NCBI GenBank assembly: GCA_030704615.1 | Contig: CM060734.1 | Span: forward strand, 45,028,042-45,092,041 | DNA: 64,000 nucleotides | Direction of reading: 5' to 3' | From: Takakia lepidozioides | Taxonomy: Eukaryota; Streptophyta; Takakiopsida; Takakiales; Takakiaceae | Shown: positions 42,862-55,178 of the stretch, piece by piece | Layout of the letters: every line of letters begins with the position of its first letter | How positions within the stretch are numbered: the stretch's first letter is position 1 | Notes under the pieces: model-generated | The model's database searches: none | The model's input: the letters and a program-made list of their open reading frames with translations, nothing else | Told to the model about the DNA's origin: nothing | Translations under genes and position numbers: made by a program

Positions 42862-45800
42862 CTAAATTGATTGGACTGTTCTGGAACTCTCAGAAGCAAG
42901 CAATGGCTCATTTCTACTGCCAGCTGAGGTAGTATCAGCTGAGCTCTCATCTTCCTCAGACACAAAATCATCTGGTAAAATTGCATTGCAATCGATCACC
43001 ACCCAAGGTTGTCGTTCCTCTTGGAATGCCCTACAAAATGACAAACACATTTTCCAGACTATTTAGAGAAAATTCTGGTGCATCATGGCATGTGTGCACA
43101 AGGATCACATGAGGACACTTCACACAATCATGAAAAGAAAAACACGTCAATGTCACTTCAGGCTCACTGACCTAGCCCTATTATACATCATAGTCAATCT
43201 AAATCACAACAACAGAGCTAAATGCTTCCTCCAGGTGGAAATTCAGGCAAAATTCTTCTCATACTTTTCTGCCCAAGATGTTGGTTTCCAGTGTTTCCAT
43301 CAATCAAATCTGCACATATCTTGCGAAACCCTCCCATGTTCATGGATTTTCGTTCTGTACTAGTTTCTGGTTTGCCAAACTGCAATCATCAGATCTATGT
43401 GTCCTCCACATTACTTGCCTCTCAGCTTCTGGATCCAGAAGCCGGTTTCCAGTGAGACTCTTAACTCCAACCAGAAGTTGAGAGGGAAGACAATGTGGAG
43501 GTCACATAGATCTGATGATCGCAGTTTGGCAACCAGAAAACTAGTACAGACCGAAAATTCCCAAACATGGGTATACAAACTGGTAGAGTTTGGCAAGATA
43601 TGTGCAGATTTGATTGATGGAAGTTGGTGCAAGCCAAACCAACAGTTCGTACAGACCACAAATTCCACAATGTATTGCTACAAAAAGAGTTTCCAGAACT
43701 GGTTGTCTGCCAAACATGGAATGACACCTTCAGGCCTACCACATCTGATTAGACTGGGATTCAGCCTCAGTGTCCTCACCATTTCTTGGACAGCCCATAT
43801 GCCAAGTAAAAACAACAGACTGAGCAATCATGAGAAAGCCATGAAGGGAGTAATGGGTAAGCAGCATACGGGTGTTTGCACAGCATGGGAGCATGGAAAA
43901 CCACTGTATATTTGCACGTGGGAGCCTCCTTGATGGAGTTGATCAGTGCTCTTCCTGTCTCTGAGCACACAAATCTCACCTGCAACCCAGCAGTCAGCGT
44001 CCACATTAGACTGCACCAACAAAACTCATTATTATACAGGAAGTTCTGTCGATATCTATGAGATTCAGAGTCTAATTTCTTGAAAATTAGACATGTCTCT
44101 GCTTGTGGCTTCTCTGTCTGGTCTTTCAAGCCTGACCTTAGGGCCATCAGCCAGCCTGAAGGTCAAATAACAATGAGCCTAAGACTCTCCTTTTCCAACC
44201 AAAACCTTTGGTAGTCACAATGACCACTGTATTTCTCATGTTTCATACTAAAGGCAGGAACTTCATACTGCGCAATCGAAGCCTTATTCGTGCATGTCGA
44301 TCCAGACCCGGTGGATACTCCAGAGTGCTCAAAGTTACAGTTTGAACCTGACTTCCAGAGGTTCAGTTATAATTCCTAGCCCTCTATGAAACTGGTACAT
44401 GAGCAGGGGAATATCACTGTGTTTAAGAAAGGTACCTCTGTCTCGCGGGGCTTGTCTGTAAGATCACAGCGAGTACCATTTGTGTACACATGTGCATGAT
44501 ATCTACTCTCCCAATCACACAAAACAAGTCATCAATTCTCCCAACTTGCCTGTGGAAGGAATAAAGGAAAGAGAGAGATATATTCATTGACTCTACCTGG
44601 TAAACCAAGACCATTAACTTAGGGTCCTAACGACAAGGGTATGAAACTCAAGACCAGAGAGTCCATGACAGAGCGGACACTGACACATGAGATGATCTTG
44701 ATTCCAGCCCTGCACGTAGTCCTCTGCCATAAGACAGATTATGGCAGGGACAGATGTACTCGTGGACCTTAAGTAGATGCTCTTAAGTAGACCCTACAAG
44801 TACTACGCCTGGAAAGTGGATTGTAGGGTTTCGTCCACCTGGGTATATGAAACTAAGCCCAAATTGCAAGCAAAGCTGACTACAACCCAGTATTTGGAAT
44901 TGAGTGTTGGTTTATGCCTTGGCATTGAGATTGTGCTCAATAGCATGAAATTGATCCCACCAACTGCCGCTTTAGCCCTCTAGCTTGCAACAAATGTAGC
45001 ACAGGTGGCTGTGGTTGCCCTATCAGCCACTCTGTTGACATAAAAGGGAAGGTGGCATGCAGGAAAGAATGAAAGGGGCCCACAGGAAACCTCAGGGCTT
45101 AAGAGAGAGGGAAAGAAATAAATAAGGAAACTTTAGAGATATGATGATGTGCTCTAGAGATGTTGCTTGTCATAGCCTTGGGGCCATAGACCCCATATGC
45201 CTGGAGAGAGAACGTACTCATAAGATGTTGTTTGCTGTAGCCTTGTGGCCATTGACCCCGCGCCCAGTTTGAGCGGAACACAAACAGAGAGAACATGTAT
45301 GTGTGCATGAAGGTAGGTATGCACCACCAGCTTAGGTCCAGTCTATACATGACCATAGTAATACAGGGCTCACACAAAGATGCATTTTGTAAGAGAGTTA
45401 GAAGACTGACAGATGTGGAGGTGTATATCTGGGAGCGACCAACATTTGAGGGCTCACCTTTGTGCAGCACTCTGTGATCGAGGGTCTTTTTGAAGTGAGA
45501 CATTTGGAGAATTCTTGTGAAATGCTGCCGTAGCCTCAGGATCAAAATTACCCAAAACAAACTCTTGTACTATCTGCAGATACAGACAGAGATTCCCTGT
45601 TACTCCTTGAAAGGCACTAATAAGGAGCTACATAAACACTGACATCACTCAAAAGACCTTGAACATCGCTGATAAGTTTCAAGATTCTCCCAGATACCTG
45701 GATTGAGGAATGGGGATGGAGACTTTGGGAGGCATCCAAAGACCCATCCAATGCAAGATTTCCAGCTGTACATCACAAGTATTGAAGAGCGAACTGTTTC

Positions 45801-48683
45801 CAGATATTCACACTTCAAACAACATCTCTATGTCTCTCTCCTATTTTAAAGAGTCCAGCTGTTTGACAAATGGCCGTCAAGCTCCAAACTAGTTTGCAAC
45901 TATGTGTGAGAGCTGCTCCGATAATATCATATGAGAGGATGACCTGTCACCAGTTAGCAAGCCAGCCCTAACTTTGAATCTCTTTCGGAACAAGCTTGTA
46001 TTTTGAACCCTCTTGAGAGGTTGGGTTGGTTGAGGTTGACAACACATCAAGTGGAGAAACCAGGCTGCTCAAGGAGAGGCTTGCCTCACAGCTGGCCCCA
46101 AATGTTGTGCCTGGGAGGTCCCCAACGATGCCCAACTGACTAACTGACCTGGCAGCCAGCACATAAACTCACCTAAGAATGCCTTTGCAGGAGGACGTTC
46201 AGTTGAACTTCAGATTCAGGTGAGAATTCCTTCCAAATTGGTATTAAGAATGTGAGAGGTTGTTGGCAGTTTGCCTAGAACTTCTGGTGTTTATTGGTAT
46301 TATTGGTATATTTTATTCGTGCAGTGCACTGACAAAGGTGAAGAGAAATACCACAGACCCATATTGCATGCTGACAGTGGTTGACATTGTCTAACGAGCA
46401 GATGGCAACAGCATGCTATATGGCGTATCAATGGTGAAATGGAAAAACCTCTTACACTGAGACAAAAGGAAATATCAGGGGTAGGATGAAATGTATTTAG
46501 CTTGACAAAACTCAGCTGCAGCCTATAGGGATTTTAAAGTATTTCGAAGGGGGTCAGCAACAGCTGTGAAATCATCCTAATTGGTATTACTCAACAAGTA
46601 CCTTTTATGTACTCAAAATCACCACCCTTCAGAAAAAAAAAAATGAACCACCTTATCACATGGGTGACCCAGTGATTTGCCAACCGACACGATCCTTGCA
46701 TGAAATTACCACAAGAAAACATTTTACATTGAACTCAGCAACAGACTACATGAAGATCTTTATGGAGAAGTGAGACAACCTTACCTTCTTGTCATGCAGG
46801 TGGAATTGGCGCAGATGACCTTTGTAGCAAAGTTCGTATATCCACCACCCCTCATACTGCCAAATTCAATCAATCAGCGACAGATGTACTGTACTACTTC
46901 GACCCTTCCTAAAAGCTAGAATAAAAGAAAGTGAAAGCATGGCAAGCCGAAAGTCAGCCGCTGTTTGCTTGTCATGGAAGGTGTGTAAAACTGAGCAGCA
47001 AAGCTCTGAGCACATTCCAAATGCCCATTGCTTGCCATTGTTCCTTCTTTATTTGGGAGATGTAACCCTGCACCCATCCCTGCTGGGTGTGATGGACCCT
47101 TGTTGCTCATGCAGGCTCTTGTCGACTCCTACGAGGTGAAAATGTCAACATTGTGGCTGCAGTCCCAGGGCTGAATTAGGAGGCCAAGAACAGCGAAATG
47201 GAAACATCAGATAAGGAGGAAAAGCTTTTCAGCTAAGGAGGAAATGGGAACAGAGGTGAGACCCACCCGACGAAAACACTTGTCCTTCAGGGCATCAAGC
47301 AGGTCTTCAGGTGCCTTGCGGATGGAGCGCTCATCAGCCACCATGCCAATGCTGCTGCCATTCAACTGACCCTCCTCCTTTTTCAAACCTTGAGTGGTTT
47401 GGAGCGGGGGTAAATTACAACAGAACTTCCTCCCATCTCTATCAGTCATCAGCATTGTTTCCTGGTCTGGTGCCTGTGTAGCCACCAACTTCAGCATTAT
47501 GACCAACTCTCAAGTGATGGGAAAGTGCCTGTGCATTCAGCTAGGATTCAGAAGTCTAAATAGAATCTCTCTAGATATCTTACTTTGTGCTAGGTCGATT
47601 TGAATAGGCTAAGCCCTAAATCCTCGTTGATCCTCCTTATCATGATCGAATGTGCACCTGTCAGGCACCTTGCCCATCCATTGACCCACTGGTGTATGAA
47701 TATTTGGATTTGCTTGTCCGTATTTGATATTTCAGTTTCTGACAGAGCATCAGCCCAAAGTCTGGCGGAACATTGTAAGATCCATCAAGCATGGAGCAGA
47801 TTAAGAGGTTGGAAGGCATGAAAGAAAAACTTACAGGAGGAATAGGTGATTCCATTGGGTGGAACTCGATTTTGTACTTTGGGTCTTGCACAGTCTGGAC
47901 ACTGTCTGCTGCTGCAATGCACTCAAAAGGCCCTTGTCAACAGCTAGTGCCTACGGGCATGCACATCCAACTTGAAAGCAAAACCCATATCCTGACAGGA
48001 TGGCTAGGATGGCACTCATTTTTATGTTTCCCACATTTCAACAACATACATGAGGAACGTTTTACTGAGTTCACAGGTGTGAAAGGGCGATGCAGTGAGG
48101 ATGTCCTCCAAGCCCCAGCTTTCCTAAGACCACGAAACTACTATTCCTGTACTAGTCTGATCGTTACGATGGGATACGCGCATAGAGGACCTATTAGGGG
48201 ATGGATCCCAGATACACTTGAATTCAAATTAGGCCACTTTCTGAGTCCTTTGACTGGCCAGAATCAGCTTCATTTGGGCGCTAATTGTTTGTAACAAAAA
48301 TTCAAGCTGATCTAACTCAAGGACCTGTGAAGCCTCACCCGAAAACGTCACTTGGAAAATATAAATCCAGACGTCAACCTACTAGATTCAAGAAAGAAAT
48401 CCCAAAACCTAAAACTGCTGAAAGTAGAGTTGAAACAGAAAATCCTTTATCCTCTTCCATCCGAGAGGATCCGGCGCCAAGAACCACCACAAAATCATGC
48501 ATCTGAGTGTTAGCAAGAATCCCAATTTGAAAGTAGAACCAGGATGACCAATCTGCGTGCCCAAGATGAGAGAACAGTACCGGGTTGAGTCGGGCGGATG
48601 CGGTCGGCGACTGCGCAATCAAACCCAAGAAGTAGGGGAAAAAAACATAGCGCAGCCACCTCCAGCATACAATTCCTGGTCAT
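42862..48683 (-). CDS. OS9: OS9 homologue, ER lectin of ER-associated degradation, eight exons
   Basis: OS9 binds trimmed N-glycans on misfolded ER proteins and hands them to the HRD1 ubiquitin ligase. Exons (minus): 1 from ATG 48683 (signal peptide AALCFFPLLLGFDCAVA); 2 47835-47884 or a few bases longer (DPKYKIEFHP); 3 47267-47473 (MTDRDGRKFCC, PEDLLDALKDKCFRR); 4 46785-46856 (EGWWIYELCYKGHLRQFHLH); 5 45458-45573 (IVQEFVLGNFDPEATAAF); 6 44436-44502 (YHAHVYTNGTRCDLTDKPRE); 7 43870-43979 (VRFVCSETGR, CKYTVVFHAPMLCKHP); 8 42862-43030, ending RTVQSI. The MRH domain with the double-Trp and the Cys, Arg, Glu and Tyr positions is intact. Exons 2-8 sum to a consistent frame with no stops. Only the exon 1/2 splice is unresolved. 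Length is about 300 residues, as in Arabidopsis. No ER retention signal is seen. Confidence 0.9.
43298..43620. repeat. Long hairpin in the last OS9 intron
   Basis: Left arm 43298-43432 and right arm 43471-43620 are inverted copies (about 85-90% identical) around a 38-bp loop. Matching words include CATCAATCAAATCTGCACAT against its complement at the far end, and CAGATCTATGTG in the middle. It lies wholly between OS9 exons 7 and 8. It could be a fold-back MITE or a young small-RNA hairpin. Confidence 0.85.
45140..45255 (-). repeat. Two diverged copies of the dispersed ~55-bp repeat
   Basis: On the minus strand, GGGGTCAATGGCCACAAGGC and GGGGTCTATGGCCCCAAGGC, each followed by a CAAGCAACATCT- or CAAACAACATCT-like word, spaced about 65 bp. 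Same family as 1498-1690, here in the OS9 intron between exons 5 and 6. Confidence 0.65.
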
Positions 48684-49770
48684 GATTCCTCCAAGATCGA
48701 CACAATCGCTGTGGGAGAATCGGTAAGAGCCTCCCTTCCTGACCTCCCTGAAGCTCAAGTTCACATTTCACACTGCCCAAAATTCGAGGTCCGTCCGTCA
48801 GTCCTTCCTTCCGTTCGGCCGGACGCTGTCCCACGAACTCTCAAAAGTGTGTGGCTAAAAGCAGGTTAAGCCATACTTCTCTAGAGAGTGTATGGCAAAT
48901 TATAGAAAATACACTACATATATATTGTAGAGATACCATACGTGTTTCGTTTTTTTTTTACTTTTCGATTTTGTAGTAGGTTTTAACTATGGTTGGGTTT
49001 AAGAATATGGTGCCATACTAACCGTTTGAAAATATAATGAAAAATGACACAAAAATTAAAATGGTGGACAGATTGCTATGCATTCTTGCATTTTGACTAG
49101 GGTAGCCTGTGCGGTTGACCCAAGTGTCCAGTGTCATCTAAGTCCAAGTGCAAGCCCCTATGCATCTGATTGAATCTCCCATGTTGAGGTCCATTTGTGA
49201 AAAATTGAAATCGATACACTAAAATGAAGTTGGATGTTTGTTTAGCTACAAAGAATGTCACGTTGTACATGAATGAACTAATGTTTAAAGAATAATGTAA
49301 ATATGACAAAATGAGCAACAATATAATGTGATTCCTATATTGGAATTTGGTGAAAGAGTTAGAAGTTTATATTAATACTTCTGTATATACAATATTCATT
49401 GTTTTTTGTATATTTTATGGGGGAGAAGTGTCTTCAACGAATTTGCTGATGTGATCCGAGAATGCCACATACAATGGACCATGAGAGAATACGAGTGTTT
49501 GGAGATCTAGACCTACATGTTTTACAGATTGTCCCTATGATTGTTGATTGTCATAGCAAGAGCCATCTTCACAAGAAATTGTCTTCCAGCGAATTTAAAA
49601 GGTATTTCTGATGTAGTAGGTTGTAATGTGATTCTGGGATGAATGAAAAAACCAATTTATATTTTTCATGAATTTATCAAGTAGTAAGATATCCAATCAT
49701 TCTTCCAGGAAAGCCCACTTTGCTAAGTTTTGTGAATTTCCAGCAACCAAAAATACTTGAAATTCGATAT
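48684..49770. other. Upstream region of OS9
   Basis: Should hold the OS9 promoter (minus strand). Moderate GC near 48700-48840, then AT-rich DNA without genes. Confidence 0.4.
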
Positions 49771-49773
49771 CTC

Positions 49774-50144
49774 ACACACCGCAAGTCCAAAAATCATGAG
49801 ACCAAGCCGTGCACCCCTCCTCATCGAGGGCTTTCCAATGGTACCAAGCACCAAAGTTAGGGCCCCGCAGTTTAGGAGATCTCAACGCTACAAAACAAAA
49901 CAAAAACAAAACAAACAAACTAACTTGCTTCATAATAATGAAGTATCAATATAATATTTTGTTATGATGAACTCACTATATCAATATATGAAGCGAGGCA
50001 GTGTGTTTTGTTTTGTTTTGTTTTATAGCATCGTTGAGATGTCCCAAACCGCGGGCCCAACCCTGATGCTTGGTGCCGTTGGAAAGCCCTCGATGAGGAG
50101 AGGTGCACGAGCTTTGTCTCATAATTTTTGGACATGCGGTGTGG
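49774..50144. repeat. Fold-back element, ~145-bp arms
   Basis: Left arm 49774-49918 and right arm 50003-50144 are inverted copies. The shared block is GGAAAGCCCTCGATGAGGAG (right-arm sense) with GGTGCTTGG and CGGTGTG, ending inside in matching runs of (TTTTG)n and (CAAAA)n. The centre is AT-rich. Probably a MITE-like fold-back; no target duplication seen. Confidence 0.75.
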
Positions 50145-50152
50145 GAAATGTG

Positions 50153-52704
50153 AATTGTCTTCCAAGTCTTAATTATTTTCTAAATCTCCTATAGGCCTAA
50201 ACCCACGAGGTACTTATAGCCGGGATCCTCTTGTGGTCCCTTCACAAAGTGCTACCGAGTTTAGGGAGGAAGAGGGGATACCTCTTCCCACTGCCCCTCT
50301 AATTCTTGGGTGCTTAGGATCCAGACAACCCTCACAAAGGGCTAAAAACCGCTTTAAAACTCAATTTCCAGTTGAAAGGGGGGTTAGAAACTCCCAAATT
50401 CCAATGGCTATTTACTCCGGGATTAAACAATTACAGAAGAACAAATAAAAATAATTAAAAAAACAAGAAAATTCCTATGGGGGGAGAATCTCCAAAGGAT
50501 CCCATGGATACCAAAATTACCTCCAGGGGTCAGGCAACACCCTGGGAATGCGCTCCTAACCCAGAATGGTGGGGAAATGTTCTCCTCAATGGGAGCGCCC
50601 CAAATTCTTGTTCACAACCTTCCATAAATGTTAGTGCGTTGACCAAGGGGTCAATGCTTCATTGGATGAATGAAATAGCAGCTCTAATGGCCCGGGGCCA
50701 GCATGGGCTTGCCTAGCCATTGGGCAGACAGCTATGGCAAAAAACAAAACAAACTAAAACCAAAAAAGAAATAACAAACCATATCTAAACTTTCATATCT
50801 CACACATGGTCCCAAATTCAGTGAGTTGGACATGTTTGCAACAACACATGATTAGGCTGTTTTACAAAGGATTGCGATGGTCTATCCTCCTCCTGTCTAT
50901 CCAGTAGAAATACAGTAATAAAGTAGCTTGACAAAAAAAAAATACAGTGATGAAATATCACAAAGTATGACTTGGTTGATTTGCAGGGCGACGGACGATT
51001 GGGACAGTTTCAACGAAGTGTGAAAACGTCGTCGAAGCCAGTTTGAAGAAGGAGATGTCTCCCGCAGGGTCAAAGACCTGGAGAAGCACCACCAAGTTTG
51101 ATACACAGAAGTTGTAGTCTTATGAAGCGACGGGTCGCAAAGAGTACGTCGACAACATGAGTTATAAGGCTTTGATTAGCTTGAGTGTTTACTGGGACGT
51201 GAAGCAAGGAGCACTCGATTTTAAAAGGTTTATTCATTATCTGATTGGCCGGAGCAGCCAAGGGAAATTGAAGGATGAGTGGAGGACCTCATCCATCTAG
51301 TGCAAATGACAACGTCAACAATCATTCATCCTGTTGGATGAAAATCTGTCCAACCTGGGCCCAATAAACTGGATTAAAATGTAAAAATGAACTTTTCAAA
51401 CAATTGGGACAGACGATCACGACCACCGATCAAATGGGACCCTCATGAATAAGCCCAATAGAATTGACTAAACTAGTATTATTACTCTTTATTTTAATGA
51501 GTATTTTCCATTATTTTATTAGGGCAAAAGTAGTATATAAGAAGAACAATGCCGCCTTGTTTCCTTATCTAGTTGCGCATCTAGTTTTGCTAGTGTCTTG
51601 CTTCCTCTTAGTTTTAGTCTTAGTTTCCTTGATGAGCCTAGGTCCTATGAAGGTTGAATTAGAGCATTTGTTTTTGTGGGAGGTAGAGGTGGCTTCTAGC
51701 CCCACACCTTGTAGGCCATGGAGTCATTTGATGAATTATGAGCAAGCAGCTCGGGATTGTTGGAGTGAAGGCCATGTGTGAGATATGAAAGTTTAGATCT
51801 GGTTTGTTATGTTGTTTTGTGGAGATCACTAAGAGGCCAGAAGAGCCATGTGTTTAGATATGGTTTGTTATTTCTTTTCTAGTTTTAGGTTGTTTTGTTT
51901 TTGGCCAATATAGTTACCAGCCCCCGTGGCTAGGCAGGCCATGCTTCACTTGGGGTTAAGAGGTTGAAGCTGACCGATTTTAACACCAACATGCCTATAG
52001 GATACATTAGTTTATGGTAGAGGAAGATTCTAAGGTTAGGAAAGCCTTGGGACCACTCATTTGGTTTAAATGTTGTTTTTGTTGCATGAATGGTTGCTCG
52101 TTGAGCCATTAGAGCTACTATTTTGGGCTTCTACCCTTTTTGGGCTCTGTTTAGGCCACTCCACATAGTCTATCTTACTACTCGGAGGCATGTATATATC
52201 CAAGGAAGCATTGACCTCTTAGTCAATGCACTAACATTTGTGGGAGGTTGTGAACAAGAATTTGGGGTGCTCCCATTGAGGAGAGCGGTTCCCCATCATT
52301 CCCGATTTAGAAGTGCGTTCCCAGGGTGTTCCCTTGACCCTTTGGAGGTAATTTTGGCATCCATGGGATCATTTGGAGATTTTTCACCCATAGGAATTTT
52401 CTTGTTTTTCTCTCTTTTAATTATTTTTATTTGATTTTCTGCAATTGTTTAATCCATGGAATTTGGGAGTTTCTAACCCCCCTTTAAACTGGAAATTGAG
52501 TTTTAAAGGGTTTTTAGCCCTTCGTGAGGGTTGTCTTGATCCTAAGCACCCAGGAATTAGAGGGGCAGTGGGAAGAGGTATCCCCTCTTCTTCCCTAAAC
52601 TCAGTAGCGCTTTGTGAAGGGACCACAAGAGGATCCCGGCTGTAAGCACCTTGTGGGTTTAGGCATGTAGGAGATTTAAAAAACAAGTAAGACTTGGAAG
52701 ACAA
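50153..52704. mobile_element. Long-TIR element, ~2.55 kb
   Basis: Terminal inverted repeats of roughly 550-680 bp: left 50153-50720 or further, right about 52085-52704, with shared blocks such as GTCTTCCAAGTCTTA at the tips, GGGATCCTCTTGTGGTCCC, GGTATCCCCTCTTC and CATCCATGGGATC. The inner part of the left TIR (50728-50810) has two matching blocks on the right (51770-51830, 51846-51915). The interior has no transposase. Short frames near 51060-51300 (DNMSYKALISLSVYWDVK) may be captured sequence. Long TIRs suggest a Mutator-like or fold-back element, but I cannot confirm a 9-bp target duplication. Confidence 0.72.
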
Positions 52705-53020
52705 TCAATGTATAAAAAACCGTAAACAGACCGTAGGACGTAGGAACGCAACCTTGTACTGTGAAGAAAATTGAACTCTTCTTTGCCGGTAGAATTAGAA
52801 TTTTGTTCACTGATTCCGCCTCTAACACGCCAAGGATCCCCTGCACTAACTGCAGTCGGATGGGCGGTTCTTCGAGCCCAACCCATTCCGCTACACACCT
52901 CGACCTCTCCTAGCTAGTACGTCGTCGCCATGCCCGCACGCGTCTAGGGCTCGGCAACTACACATCTTTGAAAAATAATAAGTCAATGTATACCACTCTG
53001 TTTTCTATTTTGTTTTTGAG
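52705..53020. other. Spacer, no gene recognised
   Basis: A moderately GC-rich stretch near 52800-52950 without an open frame I recognise. Confidence 0.35.
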
Positions 53021-53021
53021 C

Positions 53022-53896
53022 AAGATCTTACAATATTATCTTAACTCTGTCTCTTCATGGAGTTAAATGCTAGCACTAATGATAATTAGGTGGGATCATT
53101 TTTGGCAGTTTCTTAATATGCTCACCTTTCTTACTCTATCACGGTGCTCTTAGTTGCTCTTAGTTGCAGATCGTGTTACTATTTTTAAAATAAATTAGCA
53201 CCCGCGGCCTAGCGTTATGGCCAGAACTAGCACATATGGCTTCCACGACTGTTGTGCCCTTGTATTGCTTTTCATGGTAACGAGATGGTAACTTTCGATT
53301 TGGTGGGTGTAAGTCGTCTGAATGGCGGTCATCAACGACATCATTTTTCGAGGGTAAAAAATAAGATGATTTATTTTATTTTCTTAAAACTTATTCTGAG
53401 GGGTAGGAGCCGTCTTGAATTGTGGACGTATTTTTAGAGGGCTATCCCACATAAGGGAAAGAAATGAATAAATAAATAAAATAAAAATATTTGTTTGATT
53501 TTTTCTCTTTTACTTTTCCTTTTTTTATTTTTGCAGGAGCCGTCTTGAATTGCGGTCGTCAACCAACCGCATTGTTGGAGGGCTATCCCATCCCACCCCA
53601 AAAATAAAATAAAATAAAATAAAAAATAAAAATCCATTTTTTAAAAATTTGGGGTAGAGCCGTCCTGCGATCGTCAACGATCGCATTTTTGGAGGCTATC
53701 AAACCCACATAAAATTTATATATATATATTCTTTTTTTCAGCAAGATCTTACAATATTATCTGAACTCTACCTCTTCATGGAGTTGGTGACTAGAAATGC
53801 TAGCCAAATGATAACTAGGTGGAATCATTTTTGGCAGTTTCTTAATATGCTCACCTTCTTTACTCTATCACGGTGCTCTTAGTTGCAAATATCATT
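53022..53896 (+). repeat. Direct repeats flanking a minisatellite
   Basis: A block of about 155 bp (GCAAGATCTTACAATATTAT to CACGGTGCTCTTAGTTGC) occurs at 53026-53176 and again at 53738-53886. Between them are four diverged units with AGCCGTC..GAATTG, a 'GCGGTCGTCAAC' hairpin word and GAGGGCTATCCC, near 53300, 53405, 53537 and 53656, separated by (AATAA)n-like tracts. Confidence 0.75.
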
Positions 53897-53960
53897 TTGT
53901 TTGGTCACATGGATGAAAGTATTTTGGTCGACCTTTTGAGCTACAAGTGCTCAGTTAATC

Positions 53961-54200
53961 CTATAAAGTCCTTATAGACGCCCTACAGACTGGGCAAACA
54001 GCATTATCCAAAAGCCATATGTTGATACAGTGCTGGTGAAACACGTGTATGCAGTAGGGGAGTAGATGAATACGCTCACCGGCCAATGGAACCTCGAGAC
54101 AAATGGTACAGATCTCCTCAAAAATAGGAGTCTTTGGGACTACACTATCCGGAAGATACCTCAAGATTTCTTCAATTGATGCTCCCCAACTACTCGTTCT
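53961..54200 (-). pseudogene. RING-H2 finger exon, E3 ubiquitin ligase type
   Basis: Minus strand: GASIEEILRYLPDSVVPKTP then CTICLEVPLAGERIHLLPYC, IHVFHQHCINIWLL and CPVCRASIRTL before a stop. The C3-H2-C3 spacing is complete (CxxC, CxHxxH, xxC, CxxC) and the 'LP.C.H.FH..C...WL' frame is typical of plant ATL/RING-H2 ligases. A CAAACAG acceptor lies just upstream near 54195. No upstream exon with a transmembrane segment was found, so it may be a terminal exon or a stray fragment. Confidence 0.75.
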
Positions 54201-54394
54201 GTTTGTGAAAGAGAAGGGTGTTGGGAGTCCGCATTACCTCCTCTTCAATCCCTATTGGAAGTGGGATTGGCGATGGTTGAAGTTGGGGGCTCCGGTTTGC
54301 TTACAGAGGTTTCACTCCAAGTGTCTGGCCTTGACATGGAGGGGCGGAGGCAGTGAAATGGGGCACACAGAATGTTGCAAAGCCGACAACTGGT

Positions 54395-54520
54395 GTGCAT
54401 ATTTCAAGCCCTGGAAAAAGGTAAAGAAGTCCATGAAGACTGATCAAAGGTAGAATTGTATCAGATGTCATTTTGAGCATTAATACCTTGGTGGACATGT
54501 ATGCGAAGGCCGGATGTAGC
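54395..54520 (+). pseudogene. Short PPR fragment
   Basis: FQALEKGKEVHED and, after frameshifts, a block like NTLVDMYAKAG at 54479-54512: one PLS PPR repeat with two frame changes. Confidence 0.65.
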
Positions 54521-54570
54521 TCTGCCATGGACAACACACCATCACCATTTGTGTCGAGCAATTTGAATTA
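54498..54570 (-). pseudogene. EF-hand loop fragment, antisense to the PPR fragment
   Basis: Minus strand FKLLDTNGDGVLSMAELHPA is a perfect EF-hand calcium loop (D1, N3, D5, G6, L8, E12). It runs into the PPR-derived sequence around 54500. There is a stop directly upstream of FKLL. It could be a captured exon end or chance. Confidence 0.45.
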
Positions 54571-54691
54571 TGGGATGAATTTGGTATCGTTTCCTTAAAC
54601 TCCCTGCGACGAGATGAATTCACGGTCAGATGGTGGGGTCAGTTGCAATACATGTCCACCCCCATCTCTCTCAAGTTAATCGACTCTATAT

Positions 54692-55018
54692 TGTCAAGTT
54701 ATTTTATCACTAGTGTGAAACTAGCTAGGAAATAGCTAGCTTTTACATATTGACATTTGGGATTGGCCCAAGTGTCAATCCAGGGGTCAAGGCAGATTTA
54801 GGCCCTGGAGTGGTTATCTTCACGGCAAGCGCGAGAGGCTCATCTTTCTCGAGTTGAGCCTCACCGCGCCTAGCTATGGCGCCGTAGTGTGGATTCCCCA
54901 TGGCGTGGGGTGCACTCGGCTTGACTTGTATTTGAGTGATGAGGTTATATATGCATGAGTTTATGCTTCAGCTTTGTGAGCTCGCATGAGCTTGTGCTTG
55001 TATTCTTCCTCTTTTATC
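54692..55018 (+). repeat. Dispersed ~316-bp repeat, copy 2
   Basis: About 96% identical to 8368-8683 by eye, with one 9-bp insertion near 54985. It is followed by a 'GGACTAGTGGTT' micro-repeat (55025-55125). Confidence 0.8.
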
Positions 55019-55178
55019 ATTGTGTGGACTAGTGACTGCCATAGTGGGCAGTATAGTGGCAGCCTATTGACTGACTAGTTGTAGCCTAGTGGTTGGACTA
55101 GTGGTTGGACTAGTGGTGGACTAGTGTGTTGTGTGCACATGTGTTGTGTGGTTTTGGACAGCGATGTAGTTGTGTAGC

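Noticed and set aside
51464-51781. Hydrophobic 105-codon frame inside the long-TIR element
   Set aside because: The composition is that of translated T-rich DNA, the frame overlaps the inner TIR block, and there is no conserved motif.
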